From assembly GCA_001600095.1 (NCBI GenBank), contig BCIX01000003.1, positions 1,798,001 to 1,862,000 on the forward strand: DNA of 64,000 bases. Reading direction: 5' to 3'. Below, one piece after another: positions 23,695 through 36,223 of the stretch (its first letter is position 1; each line of letters opens with the position of its first letter). The stretch is from Bullera alba (Eukaryota; Basidiomycota; Tremellomycetes; Tremellales; Bulleraceae). A model generated the notes under the pieces. The model searched no databases and was not told the DNA's origin. It saw only the letters and a list, made by a program, of their open reading frames with translations. Both the position numbers and the translations under genes were made by a program.

Positions 23695-25151
23695 CTATTT
23701 GTAGAATTCATAACCTGCAGTCTCTTTGTCGAAAGCTGTACCCTCACCGCCGGGCATGTCAGATGCGTGCGAGTACTGATCTCCTGGGCCGCCTTGGTAT
23801 TCGTATCCGTCGTTGTCCTCGGATCCAGATCGGCTACCGTCATCGTAGGGATTCTTTCTCCTGAACTTACGCATCCATGAATGGCGTTCACTTCCAGCAG
23901 TATCACTGTCAACCGGCTTCTTGCCTTTCCTGCGGAAGGCCGAGCTAGCCGCAGAGGTCAAGAAACCACTGGCTCTACTGAACATGTGCGAAGCGCTCAT
24001 CGAGGTGGGGACTCTACTAAGTCTCTTCTTAGCACGCGATACTGAGAATCTGGAGGTTTTGGATGTGACAGATCCGCCTTCGTTCTCATCTTGCCGGCTT
24101 TCGCTTACTCTCTCTCTTTCTCTTGTCATGTCGCTGAGGATGTGTTCGAATCCTCGCGCTTCAGGTGTAGGAGCAGATTGCGAAGTGTCAAATGTGGAAA
24201 GAGCGTTACTGTTGTCCCATTGGCTCGTAGGTGCATAGCGGAAGTCATAGGGAGGAGATTCAGGAGGCTGAGTAGGACTGTTGACAATGACACTTATCGA
24301 CTCTTCCTGGTTGTCGAAGGAGTACTGAAGAGAATTGGCATCTGACCTGTCCGTATCATCGCCCAGATCTCCTCTCGCCAGTAAACGCTTGTCGATGGCG
24401 TGGGTGAGGGCGCTTGTCGCACTAGAGATGATGGAAGGATATTGACGTCGGTAACCACCGCGGTCGCTGGACGACCCGTCGGTGAGGGTCACCCCAAGTC
24501 CAGTCGGAGCGGATTCCGGCGGCGGAGGAATGTCGGTGTGAGTGCTCTGGGTGTCATTAGAAGGCGGTTCGATGGAAGTACCGTCCTCCGAGACATCACC
24601 ATCGCCATCATGACCCAGATAATTATGGTGACATCCCTGGGAGAAATCCACCGTGGCACTCATTGGAAAACTTGAATCGACCTCGGGCTCGGACACCTCG
24701 ACAGTATGAATTGACGCGAAACTACCAAATAGTCAGACCGGTGATCCTTCGATCATACCCCTCCTATCGTCACTACTACTCACGAGGAGTCCTCGCCACC
24801 TGCTGAGCTTGGTACAGGCATGTCCGCCCTCGTGTCGGTTTGACCGACTGTGCCATCACTTGACGATGAAGAAAAGTCCGCGGCCTGCAGGATCTCCGCT
24901 GCGCTTTCAGTACCCGTCCAGCGTCTACTATCTAGTCGAATGAGACTGGCAGGATATGAACGAGTAGACGTTGGGTCCTGTATGGCTGGCTGGATGCCTT
25001 CACTGACGTCGTCGGCATTGTCAGATGGCTCCGAGAACCCGAAGTCGAAACCATCGAAAGCCTGCGACTGAGAAGCCTGCGAGTGTGAGGTGCTAGTGAG
25101 ATCGTAAGAGGAACCGCCGGGGAAGACAGATGAAGCGGAACTTCCGGACAT
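23695..25151 (-). CDS. Acidic, serine-rich protein of unknown function
   Basis: Two exons joined across an intron at about 24716-24782 (GTGAGTAGT donor on the minus strand, TTTGGTAG acceptor). The protein starts MSGSSASSVFPGG, is rich in S, D, G, T and P, and looks disordered for about 300 residues. The last 130 residues are different: basic and more ordered, with SRFSVSRAKKRLSRVPTSM, HMFSRASGFLTSAASSAFRR and SWMRKFRRKNPYDD, followed by a G/Y-rich acidic end (DGYEYQGGPGDQYS...AGYEFYK). No family was recognised. The basic amphipathic stretch could contact membranes or nucleic acid, but this is speculation. Confidence 0.65.
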
Positions 25152-25816
25152 TGTGTATCCACAATCCAGGCGTTGTAGCAGGTCTACGCGCGGTCAATGT
25201 GTAGAGCGAAATGGTCAAGACTTCAGGTGCTTTGGGCGTGCTGATTGAGTCAATCACTCGGCGAGGTGGGGATTGCTGTTACTGTCAAGGGCTTCACAAT
25301 TAGCATCCAGATACTTGGGTCAGGATACCACGACTCGACCCCAGCGACTCTGTGACACTATCACACACTCTCACGCAACCGGAGTTGTTGGTCTCAAAGG
25401 ATGTATCCCATCCCTATGCCCCGCCCGACATAGTCTCCTCCGTTGATCATCCTCGTCATACGGAGACTCGGGAGAAAGGACCTCGCAGTAGTCTGGAATT
25501 TCTGGTTTGAGGACGGCGGGTGGGTAATTAGGGATGGTGCATGATGCCCGGCGGTGCCCCATGATGAGGTGGTGAATCCGAGGTGGGAGGAAGTATGTGA
25601 AACGCGCTGCGCAAGCGAGCTCGACGGCGGAGCATGTCGCAACGTCTTCGAGCACCTTCCGCAACGGTAAGCCAGTCTGAACAGTCATTGTCCGTAATGC
25701 TGCATGTCGTCTCGTGAGATAAGTGGGCGATACCGTGCTATGACACTCTTGTAATGTGATTAGATCGCCCTCGGGACCACACTTTCAAACCACCCTCCTC
25801 CAATCCGCTGGCCAGC
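25152..25816. other. Intergenic region with a weak 105-codon minus-strand ORF
   Basis: About 665 bp. The longest open frame is on the minus strand (25371-25688, 105 codons, starting MTVQTGLPLRK). It has no family resemblance and an overlapping frame is open too. It probably contains the promoter of the 23695-25151 gene and the 3' UTR of the ArfGAP gene. Confidence 0.35.
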
Positions 25817-28800
25817 TCATTGAGGAGCTAGACCGAATGACGCCCTGTCCTCGGCACTGAGCCACCTCCCTTCGACATACTTCGCCTTGATATACTCCGT
25901 GATAGCTCTACCATTCATCGTCAGCTCTTGTGGTTATCCCGTCCCAATTCCACTCACTGGTCCTCCGCGATCATATCCCCTGGCTTGAGAGCTTCCCACA
26001 CCTCGTTCCCTCGCTTATTCCCCCATTGCCTAGCGAGGACGATGGATTCTGGGCTCCAGATGTCCATATCGACAGAACGAGGTTTGGAGATGTGCGTGCC
26101 CAAACTCCTGTGGACGCCTATACACCGAATGCAAAGGAACATGACCATCGGGACTTCTCTCAGACCTGCAACATACCGTGGTCAGCTAGACTCATCATCA
26201 CGCCGGCCTGGTGATATGTATGTACTCACTCAGTGTGGCCCATCGAGAGCTCTTCATGCCATTACCACAATCGGCACATCGTTTGTTCTCCTCCAGATCC
26301 GCCACCTTTCTCAACATCCTCATATCAGGCTGCCCCCTCCACTCCTCCCTGCCCTCGGAGCCTAGGACCTGAGCTCCATCCGCCGATCTCGTCCTAGCTA
26401 TATCGACCCTCTCGCCTTCCTTATCCGACTGCAGCAGCGCCATGCCGGCGGATCTGGTGGGTCCATCGCTGCGCACTCGTCTGGCCACACTGCCACTCTC
26501 GGAATCGGTCTTCTGTCCAGATGCGTAAGATCGAGGTGAGGAGCCAAGACCCAGTCCCGCCATTTCCAAAACTTTCTTCTCGATCTCCGAATCTAGATCT
26601 TCGTGGAACCAGCTTTTCGTCGCATTGTGCGCACCATTCGGTTGGGATCGTCCGCTTCTCGTCAAGTCCACTTGACTGACTTCCGCTTCGTTGCTGGTCT
26701 TTTCGCCGCCCGAGTCTTTACCAGCTGTCCACTGATTGTCGGTCGTCTCGGATGATTGGTATGTTCGCGAGTTGGACCGGCTCTGGGGTCCTAAGAACGA
26801 AGGACGAGGTAGATCCAAGCCAGAGTTGTTCCTCCCGCTCATCACGTTGCTCCAACGCTCATTGGCTATTTCGGCAGACTGCCTGAAGACCTTTTTGAAG
26901 CTCGGTTTCCGATGTCGCTTTTCCAAATTGCCATTGGCACCGCCTACACCACTGTTGGGCACTGCGGTCTGGGCCGAGGAAGGGAAGCTTGGCGAGTCAC
27001 CAAATGGTCCACGGGCGGGTGGTGGCATTGAACGCCGGTTACCAGGTGTGGCTGGGTGAGAGGATATAGGCAAAGCAAGGCCATTCATCCGGGGTGTAGG
27101 TGCGCCTCCCGTCGCAAAGAGCTGTTTGGTGGGTAGAGCGTGATCGTCAAGCGAACCAGCTCCGAGTCGCAATTTCGACGTGTCAAAGGTTCTCACTGAG
27201 GAGGTACCGTTGATACAGGACTCGATGGCGTTGCAGATGGCGTACATCCATGTCTGTACGCGCATCAGCTGTGATCTAGCACTCTTTCTTCCATGCAATA
27301 AGACCGACCTTCATCTCCAGCTCAGAAGTTGCTTGATACAGCCGCCGTCCTTGTGTCGGGGTGACGATCTCGAACACTACGGACCAACGGATCAGCTAGA
27401 ATCGACGACGAGCATCACTGCATATAGCTTACCAAATCGCCGATCTGTGCCTCTGCCTTCGCGAACGCTGGCAAATTTCAGATCAATGACCGCATGTGCT
27501 CCTTCCGGCTTTCCTAGACCATTGTCACGGTACTAAAAGAGTATGAGCGCATGTAGAGAAAGTTATTTGGGAAATCAGTGCTCACTTCGTATATGCTAGA
27601 ACGATCAAGGACGACCCAAAAGCCTGGCAGATGTGATTTTAGCACACCGCTGTCGCCGTAGCCTCCTGAAATAGCACTTACTCTCCCATTTGTTCCTTGA
27701 GGGGCCTTTGCTCAACCCCTCCCAAGCGCCTATACCCCACAAAACACCTTCCTTCTTCCTTCCAGCTCCTTCCCGCTGTTCATCCTCATCGCCGCCCGCG
27801 CCCAGACCACCGACACCCCCGACCTTCAAGACGGGTCTGGTTGGCACCGGTAGGGATTTCATCCTTGCCCTCATGTCCACGCTGGACGTGAACACGTCTG
27901 AGCTCTGTACCGCAGTCTCCGCGGCCAGGAAAGGTGATACGTAGTCTTGTGAGCGGGAAGAGTGCATCGAATGTCGATTGGACATAGGTGGTCGAGAAGA
28001 AGGGGTGCCGGAGGAAGCTGTGGGTGCGGTGTGATTGGAAGTCGAGTCGAGCTTGGCCGTACTGATAGACTGTTTGAATGATCCACTTGAGGGAATGGTG
28101 CGTAAAGCGGGAGCAAGTCGACTTGTATCTGGCCTCACGAACCCGCCATCAAAGCTTGCTCTGGCTTTTCGATCTCCCGTTGGAGTCCCATTTGATCCGC
28201 TGGCCGAGGTGGATAAATGATGAGAACTGCTTGATGACGAAAGCAAATCCCTAAGACGCCCGCCTACTGAGCGATGAAGCTTGTGCATCTTTCTCGGCTT
28301 CTTGTGCTCTATTCCAGCAGACGATATCGGTGTAGATGCGATCTCGGCGACCTTGGTGGATACGGTTGATCCCTCCAGATCGGCTTGTTTTCCAGCCGCA
28401 TCTTCCTCCAGAGCGATCGTTTGCTGGTCTCGTATGGCCCATGCAGAGAGTAGGCTTGATCTTGTGTCGGAGAGTCTAGCCAAGGATGTCGATAGCTCAG
28501 CCTTCATTTGCCGAGGAACCGAGCAGTGCTTTTGCCGATCGTCATCTCGCTCACTCCCAACAAGCTTGATATCTCCAGCAGTTCGCGACTCTGGCATCTC
28601 CCCCAACAGCCCTCCCACCCAGCCGTATAGACTGACCAGGAGGTCTAGGCATCCGACGGATGTCGGCGGGACAGCGTACAGCAGACTCGAGTGGTGAGAG
28701 TATCGCATCAAGTCGAATTGAGCAGACCGTACGGCCTGCGCAGAATCTTTATGCGATGGCGCCGTGTCGATGGGTGATGACTGAGATGCGTGATGATGCG

Positions 28801-29660
28801 GTGTATGGTGATTTGACGACGATGAACTTCCGACAGATGGAGCAAGATATGACGATGTTTGCTGATAGTAGGCCTTTGCTGCTTGCTGCGCACAAGTGTC
28901 GAGTCAGAAGCTGAATCGTGACTGTGGGTTCGAGAAAGCTCACCTCAAATTTCCCTTGGGCCCCTGCTCCAGCTAGCCCATTCCGCTTGAGGTCGACTTT
29001 GACTGATCTCACCGCCTGCTGGACCATGACCTCGATTTCGGCTTTCTCCTTCGCTCTGGCATCTTTCCTGACTTTGCGTATACCCGCTCCGTCCCACACC
29101 TGGCCATCATTGATCCCATACCCTCCCTCTAACCATCGTCCCAGCTCGCCCAGATCACCAAACAGCTCATCCTCCACCGCCTCCAGTTGCTGCAGCAGGG
29201 CGAGATACGACGTCGTTGAAGCGAGAACAGACTTGCTCAGGCGTTTAAGTGTCGACGCAGAGTGCTCCAGAGCAGCAAATGTCGACCGGAGGAGTAGAGA
29301 ATCGGGCAACAGGTCCAAAGGGAGTGTAGGACCCGTGCCTCGCGCCGCATCACTACCCAACCTAGGAGGCGTGCTGCGCGGCGAATCGGCTATACTCCTT
29401 TCCAAAGTCGCGATAGACGACGTGGACGTCCTGAGGGGTAGCGGAGGCGACATGGCAGATCGATGGGACGGCCCGGCCATGGATGTGGAGTAGCCATCGC
29501 TAGTCGCATACGAATGGTCGAGCTCTGAATTTGGAAATTGGCGCGACGAAGTTGATGTGGGCGGCGAAGGGGGTTCATGGGCGGACAACGAGGAGAACGA
29601 CAAGGGTGACGGTTGTCGAGGGATAGGTATCAGTGTCGGAGAGTGTGACAGCATCGACAT
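25817..29660 (-). CDS. Arf GTPase-activating protein with coiled-coil/BAR-like, PH and ArfGAP domains
   Basis: Fungal relative of the ACAP/CSX2-type Arf GAPs, which couple membrane binding to inactivation of Arf GTPases in vesicle traffic. The N-terminal 100 residues are serine/proline-rich. A helical region follows (LLPDSLLLRSTFAALEHSA ... KRLSKSVLASTTSYL), a probable BAR-like domain interrupted by a long disordered insert. The PH domain is split over several small exons and reads NKWES, FWVVLDRSSIYE, YRDNGLGKPEGAHAVIDL and VFEIVTPTQGRRLYQATSEL. The ArfGAP domain has CADCGNG, the arginine-finger region SSRW, CIRCIGVHRSLGTHISKPRS and WGNKRGNEVWEA. The end reads YVEGRWLSAEDRASFGLAPQ. My splice model places 23 residues between the two zinc-binding Cys pairs, longer than the usual 16-17. 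At least six introns. Confidence 0.85.
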
Positions 29661-30321
29661 GATGTGAGCTTCCCGATTCCTGCGTTTGGCTGCCAGCCTT
29701 CACCGCTTCCTCAACTCGATCTCGCTCTATAATCGAGATCTGATGTCTGTGGTGATGTGTGTTAAAGATTCAGCCTTGTTCCAGCCGCTTCTTCTGCTGC
29801 CTCCAGCGTCTCCAGTACACCTCCTCCGTGATTGAGCTCGTCGTGAGTCGGGTGCGGCTGTGCGTGGTTGTTGTTGTTGTTTCCAAACGACAGATCCAAA
29901 GTTGTTGTTGTTTCCAAACGACAGATCCCAGAAGAACCTGCACGAGCAGACGCCTCTGCCAAAACGGGACCGGAAATCTGAAACACTCAGGGCAGGAGAC
30001 TCGGAACACGGCAAATGCGGGGTAAGCGAATCCTAAATCTGATTAGACTTGGTTTCCTAATCCCCCTTAAATGGCTTCACATGCACATTACGATTGATTA
30101 GCTTTCTCCCCGATGACGACACGGAAGTAAAATTTCTGCTGTGGAGGTGTCTGGCGTTTGCTGGTGTCGCCTGGCGTGCTCTGGCATGGCCTGGTGCTTT
30201 GCTTGGGTGATGGTGATCATGCAGTTCACGCTCGCAAAGTCACTATAAAGCACACTCTCAACGCTCTTATCGCCCACATCGCAGACCCTACTACCACTAA
30301 AAACGCAAATATCTTCACACC
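29661..30321. promoter_or_regulatory. Divergent promoter between the ArfGAP gene and PBDC1
   Basis: About 660 bp between opposite starts. It contains a duplicated 28-bp segment at 29870-29928 and, nearer PBDC1 (about 30145-30200), several loosely repeated CTGGYGT/CTGGCAT words. No factor site could be assigned. Confidence 0.45.
29870..29928 (+). repeat. Direct repeat, two 28-bp copies
   Basis: Two identical copies of a unit that starts with GTT triplets and ends CCAAACGACAGATCC, at about 29870-29897 and 29901-29928, separated by AAA. The GTT run before the first copy continues for two further triplets. Confidence 0.85.
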
Positions 30322-31020
30322 ATGTCCGCCCCATTCGACGCAGAGACAGCTGGAAATGCCGGCGAGATTGAGATGCAATTCGCCGTCAAGACCGTCGAGC
30401 ACCTAGAGGTAGGTCTATATCCGTATCGGTACAGGTGGCTTTTGCTGACGATTGGACTTGCAGGCGTACGAGAAATTGATCTCGAGTATACCTCCTTCTA
30501 AGCTGAAGTTGACACCGTGAGTACTGTTTTTCGACCGGACATGCGAGAACTGGCATACTGACCACCCATGCCATAGAATCGACGACGAGATCCACGAGCA
30601 TCTATTGACCGAGTTCCCGGAGCTCAAGTTCGACGACGCACTCAGGGTGCTGAACGAGGAGGAGATGAAGAGTGCCAAGGGAAAGGAGAGGTGGAGAAAC
30701 TTCATCATGACAGTGAGTGGTGCGAGCGAAGGTCATGCTGCCATCGCCCCGGATACAGCTTGTCCTGACGCCACCGCCAGTACGAGAAGCGGTTGACCGA
30801 CTACAACTTTGGTACCCTGATAAGGAAGAACTCGGAGGAGGCATACGGTCAGGACAACACCATATTCGTAACCAGAGTTCAGTTCTTTGCCATCGAGGTG
30901 GGTATGGAGTCTAAGCTCAAATGGATGGGAAGACCATACTGATATCGTCCTAGATCGCCAGGAACAGAGCTGGATTGAACGACAAATTCCACAATGCCCA
31001 GAAAGCCGCTCAATCATGAT
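30322..31020 (+). CDS. PBDC1-like protein (yeast YPL225W family)
   Basis: Small conserved eukaryotic protein; the yeast member YPL225W acts as a chaperone for nascent eEF1A. Five exons give MSAPFDAETAG, then EMQFAVKTVEHLEAYEKLIS, SSIPPSKLKLTPIDDEI, EFPELKFDDALRVLNEEEMK, KGKERWRNFIM, YEKRLTDYNFGTLIRK, and TIFVTRVQFFAIEIARNRAG near the end. These are the landmarks of the family (FAVKAxEHxExYxKLL, PxKLKLTxxDDEIY, FNFGTLxR, RIQFxAIEIARN). The stop is TGA at 31018-31020. Length (about 155 residues) matches the family. It converges on MFAP1. Confidence 0.92.
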
Positions 31021-31161
31021 GAGGGAGTCACCGCACCGGAGGAAGGTGAGACCGAGTTTTGAAGACGATCTCCGCGGGGCATGCAATATAATACATGGGC
31101 TCTGCTTGATTTCAACAGAGATTCTTTGCGGCTCTATACAAGGAAGACTGGGTACTACGCC

Positions 31162-33055
31162 TCAGCGTCGTCTATCCCTATCCCTATCGCGTTCGTCTCT
31201 CCGTCTGTCGTCGCCCCTTCTCCTGTCTTTCTCGTAATCACGACTCCTACTCCGACTTCTGCGTCTCTTCCTGTCACTCTCTCCGTCCCTCCTCTCGCTG
31301 CGATCTCTATCTCCGTCCCTATCTCTGCTGCCACCATATCCCGCATCCCGACTTTGCTCCGCCCTACTCTCGTCGAACCGCCGTTCGCGGCCTTCTTCCC
31401 TATATCGGCTCCCCCCATCGCCCCCGAAGCGCTCTTGACGAGACGGCCCGCCCATGCCCAACGAAGAGTTGTTTGCGCTCGTACCCATGCCGTTGTTCAC
31501 CTCATTGGGATTGTTGTTTGGGCAATCTGCAATCCAAGTCAGCTGGCGTTGATTTGCTCGCATGTGCTAGCTCACCTTTACGCAAGTGTGGACCGCCACC
31601 TATATAACCAGCTCAGCGAGTGTTTCTCTCAGCATGACGACGGACTTACAGTTGAAACAGCCTTGGGCAAACTGGCCATTCTGACCACCTGGACCGGTGC
31701 GTGCCGCTGTTCCCCATCCGCCAGCAGACGTATCCTGGTCCACCAAATGCGTGTACTTGGTCCTCGAAGCCTAATCAAGTATTCAAGTATTAGCGATTCT
31801 CTTCAGGCAGGACAACACCGCACTCACCTTTCCAAAGTCCCGCACTTGCATGACTTTCGGCAGAAGGCTCATATCCACAGCACTGTCCGTAGCACCGGTA
31901 TAGTCTCTCGCCAACAGCTCGTCGTCCTGCGCACACATTAGTCTCTTTCCCGCATCGAATAATGGTAGTACTCGCCTGGTGGAAAGCACCTTTGTGGTAG
32001 TACTTTTGCAAGAAGCCCATCTGCCCTTTCTCCTTTTCTCTCGTCTTCTGAGCATACTCCATGTCCTCCTTGAGTCTCTCCGCCTCTGGCATTGCTCGTC
32101 TCCTTTCGATCTCCTCTTTCTCCTCGTCCAAAGCCGCTTGCGCTTGCTTGTCCCTCAATAATCGCCCCAGCTCTCTTGCCCGCCACGCGTCGAACTCTCC
32201 AGCGGGATCAAGTCCGTCTGTGTCGTCGACGTCTGGCACGACCTCGATAGCTTCGCGTTCTGCCAGCTCCCGACGAATCGTCTCTCCGGCCAATTCCTTG
32301 GAATCGATCTTCCTCTGTGTCTCGATCTCCTCCTGCTCCTTCAGCTTGGCCTCGGCTTCCGCTTGTAGTCTTTCTTGAGTCATATTTCGCGCATCCCTAC
32401 AACAGTGATCAGTGCCGAACAGTTCTGTAGACCGCAAAACTCACTTCTTCACAAATACCGGCCTGAAGGCTGGCTTTTTAACTTCTTCTTCTGACTCTTC
32501 CTCTGAGTCCGTCTCATACTCGCTCGACTAAATATCACAGTCAGCGTTTATCCGTACAGGCCTTGACTGCAGCTCACCTCATCGCCTGCAGGTGGTAAGG
32601 GAACGCCAGACTTGGGCTTAGCTTGGGGTTCCTCTTCCTCGTCCGTCTCATACTCTGAAGACTCTTCACCTGCGATACGCACATCAGCTCATCCAGTTTG
32701 CTTGCAGCATTTGAAAGCTGAATCGGTGCAATCTCTCACCGTTTGCTGCTTTGGGAAGAACAACTCGTCCGCCTTCAACTTTGACATCCCTAAGTTGAAC
32801 TTTCATCTTCGGCTCATCACTCCCCTTTCCCTTCTTCGCCGAGCCATAGTCTATGACCCGCCCGGCACCTCCTGCTACGACTGTTTTGTCGATCGTGATC
32901 TGTTCCTGCCGCCGCACAGGCTTGATCTGCTCTTCCTCCTCCCCCTCCGAGTCTGAGTCTGAACGAGCGGCATCCGGGGCTTTGCCCTTGAAGTATCGGA
33001 TCTTTGATGGTTTGGCCATCGGTCTGTTGGCCGTCGCCGTAGGTGCTGGAGCCAT
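31162..33055 (-). CDS. Microfibrillar-associated protein 1 (MFAP1), spliceosomal, with zinc knuckle
   Basis: Nuclear spliceosome B-complex protein related to human MFAP1 and yeast Spp381. It begins MAPAPTATANRP followed by PSKIRYFKGKAPD. Acidic blocks such as SSEYETDSEEESEEE and the conserved basic line KKPAFRPVFVKK precede a long charged helix (EAEAKLKEQEEIETQRK). The signature MFAP1 segment follows: EFDAWRARELGRLLRD, then MGFLQKYYHKGAFHQ, DDELLARDYTGATD and LPKVMQVRDFGK. The C-terminus has a CCHC zinc knuckle, CFNCGGGPHLRKDC, and an extended R/D/E/S-rich tail, absent from human MFAP1. About seven introns. The ATG at 33053-33055 is chosen because the homology begins there. Confidence 0.93.
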
Positions 33056-33375
33056 CGCGAAGAGGCAGCTGATATGGGTACAGGCTTGACGTGAGCGACT
33101 GTTTTGTATCTCGTCAGAGCTCAGTGAGTGAGTGCGATACACCCTCGATGCGCTCTACCCGTGACTTACAACTGACCGGTCATTAGACGGTTGACAAGCG
33201 GAATCAATTCGAAATTTCCAGAATTACAACGTTGAAGACTTGAAAGTTGAAGTCATGTTCGCTGTCTCCGACTCTCAACCGACTCTCTATATTTTGATCG
33301 ATGTTCCTTCGTCGCGGCAAGTCGGATCGTATCAACCAGCACCTCTAGTCCTCGCAGAAGTATTCGGATCTCACT
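33056..33375. promoter_or_regulatory. Divergent promoter between MFAP1 and the PPR gene
   Basis: About 320 bp between opposite starts. An upstream frame on the plus strand (33240-33557) overlaps the PPR start in another frame and may act as an upstream ORF. No factor sites were assigned. Confidence 0.4.
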
Positions 33376-36223
33376 ATGCTGCGTATATGCCGAATCAAGC
33401 TCGGCTTGGTGCCTCGACGCCCGTCTACGGCATGTGCTCGATCGATATCGACTTCATCACCTACAAGCGGACACAGAGGTCTTTATGGCTTTGGTATGGG
33501 ACCACCCGCGACCATGCAAAAAGAGGCAGGACAAGAGGCACCTCCTCGGCAACATAAAACACCGTCTCGTGACCAAAGCAGGATGATGGAGGAGTACGAC
33601 ACCGCAAACTCTGGACCATGGGTCAAGCTTAGTAGAGCGGCCAAGAAACCTGACGCAATGTTCGGTCGGGAGGATCGACAACCGCGGCAGAAGAATCCCT
33701 ACGGTGCAGGAGTATTCAAAGCCCGATTCGTGAGTGTCCCTACAGATTGATTGCGTATTGGAATCTGATGTCGACATCCACCAGTACGCCGACCCGTATG
33801 ACAGACCATCGCCGGAATGGATGCAAGCGAAGCTGAGATCATTGCTGGAACTCACCCCACCCAATCTACCCGCACCGGAGGAATTACTCGATACTGCCCA
33901 TTTCTTCCTCGGCATCCATGGCTCGGACCCGAATCTCGAAAAGACGCTGGAGCGCCATCTTGTGCCCCTCTCGCGGTCTTTGGTGAGGGATTATGGCAGT
34001 CCGTTCACGGACAGATACAAACAGGCGGCGGCGGCGGCATTGCCCGTTACGCACAAGATGGCGCTTGAGGTCCTGAGTCGGTGTTTTGTGCTCGCCACGA
34101 CTCGATATAAAGCTGCAGTCAAAGCTCAAGCACAATCGACATTACTAGCGGAGTCGACGCAGGGCCTGGCCGGTGCTCGTCAGGAAATTATCGCCGTATC
34201 TGAGTCGTTCGCGAGATACTGTATCTGTCAGACTCTGTTCGCCACCACCAACGACAGATTCAAGTTTGAGACGATGCTGGCGTCAATGAATGACGCCTTT
34301 CGTCTATTCAGTACCGTGGAGTCCGGCTACAAGATTGGTGTCCCTCTCGTTGCCGCATGGACCGTCCTCAGAGTGAAATTGGACAAGGCGAACGAGCCGA
34401 GCAACTTTCTGTTTCAATGGCCCAAAGAGGACGCCATAGTCAGCTACATTGAACAGGAATTAGCCAACTTGCCTGACAAGACCGAGGAACAGAAGAAACA
34501 GGAATCACAGGTCTACGTCGACGCTGTCTCTAAGCTGTATCGCCAATCAGGGGTGGAGATGCCCAAGGGTCCGAAAGAGCTGGAAATGGCCATCGAGGGC
34601 TGGATAGAAGCGGGCAAAGAGGACAAACTGGTCGAGCTGTGGATGCAGTTCAGAGCGCAACTGGAAAAGCGAGGTCGTATCACTACTGGTCTGTTCAACC
34701 CGAGTATCCGAAATACCGTCTTGGCTACCTTCCTCACCGGATTCAAGGCGCCACTCTGGAAGGGAGGTCCCGCGAAAAGGCCGCTGGCACTGGAGAATCG
34801 GGGTCGAGAGGTCATTGCCATGGCACCCAAACCGATCCCCATAGAGCTATTGGAAGTTCTGATGAGGTACAGGCCTACGCTGGGGCGCCCAGATCGCGTT
34901 TCAAAAGTGAAAGCCGAGGTTGAAGACGACACGAGCGAGGACGGCACGCAGGTCCTTCCATTGGGTACGGAAGAGCCAGGAGATCCGCTCCTGTATGGAC
35001 AACCGCCAACCTATGTTCCAGTGCCTGGGAGCATTTATGGAACGAAAAGACAGGTCTTAAGCAATCTGGCGGAGATTTGGGAAAGTGCCGAGGAGCGGTC
35101 GGTCCGCCTGTACATGCTATACATGGCGGCGTTGGGAAAACTTGGCGAAGTGATGACGCTCCAGCGGATCTGGAACCAGTTTGTGGGAGATGCGCAGTGC
35201 AAGGCCAAGTATCTGGCGGAAGCAGGACCAGATGGTGAGTTATCTGGCCGTCGATGTCCGAAGTGGACGCCATGCCCTTGGGATACGCAGGGAAGCTTTT
35301 CAAAGGATCAAGGCTGACTGTTGTTGCCAGCCCGATTTCCTCCAACTCGAGCATTGAACCAGATGATCTCGTCCGCTATCCTTGTGCCGGAGACCGGGGT
35401 CCAGACCGCATTTTCCCTTTTCGAGCAGGCTATTCATCCCGAATCGACAGTCAAACCCGACATTATCACCATCAACATCATGCTCAGGCATTGGGCTAAA
35501 ATGAGTGACACTGCCAAGATGGAAGAGCTGTTCAAGTTGGCCGACTCGCTTGGACTCCAACCAGACACTGTGACCTACATGACACTGGTTCAGGGATTGT
35601 TGAAGGGCAAGCACATCGACCTGGCGAAAGCAGCTCTCAGTCAGATGGACGGACGGGGAATCAAACCGGATCCCAGGATGTTTCAAATTTTGGTTGCTGA
35701 TCTGGCTCGGGATGGATCCCAAGTCGGCCTACAACACGCCGAAGAACTCATGGACAAGATGCGTTCGCTCGGATACCAGCTCGACGTCTTCATCTGGACG
35801 AGTTTGATCAGCGGATACTTCAAGGGCAACTGGCAGGACGACGCCTGGAATTCGATTCGGAGAATGGAGCTTTGTGGTGTCAAGCTCAATAGGGTCGGCT
35901 ACAACATGGTGCTGAAACAACTCATCGGCAAGGCGGCAAGAGCTCCCCACGGGAAAAAGACGAACGTCTTGACGATACTGGAGAAGATGGTCGAACAGGG
36001 TGACGCAATGCCCAACAGTGAAACATATGTCATGGCCCTCATGTCCTTGGTGGAAGCGATGGAATGGGATAATGCGGACGAGGTCATTAAGATCATGAAC
36101 AAGATGCGATTCGACCCGGTCAAGTCCGAGCTGCGGAACCTGATCATGAGAGTGGAATACAGGCGGAGAGCTTCTAAATCGATGTCAGGCAAGAACTGGG
36201 AGGACATGAGGTTCCTCAGATGA
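33376..36223 (+). CDS. Mitochondrial pentatricopeptide repeat (PPR) protein
   Basis: Predicted organellar RNA-binding protein. Three exons (33376-33729, 33785-35234, 35331-36223) add up to 2697 nt, giving 898 residues. The N-terminus MLRICRIKLGLVPRRPSTAC is basic and free of acidic residues, fitting a mitochondrial presequence. The middle is helical with conserved-looking segments (EVLSRCFVLATTRYK, PIELLEVLMRYRP). The third exon has clear tandem PPR motifs: TINIMLRHWAKMSDTAKMEE, then LQPDTVTYMTLVQGLLKG, GIKPDPRMFQILVADLARDG, LDVFIWTSLISGYFKGN and VKLNRVGYNMVLKQLIG. The target RNA cannot be told from sequence. Fungal PPR proteins often act in translation or stability of mitochondrial mRNA. Confidence 0.88.

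Noticed and set aside
25371..25688. 105-codon minus-strand frame between the ArfGAP gene and the acidic protein
   Set aside because: An alternative frame over the same bases looks like a presequence, but it has no in-frame ATG. Neither could be tied to a family.
31081..31941. 286-codon plus-strand open frame
   Set aside because: It is antisense to the R/D/E-rich end of MFAP1. Its S/P/I-rich composition is what the complement of such codons gives, and MFAP1 is clearly the real gene.
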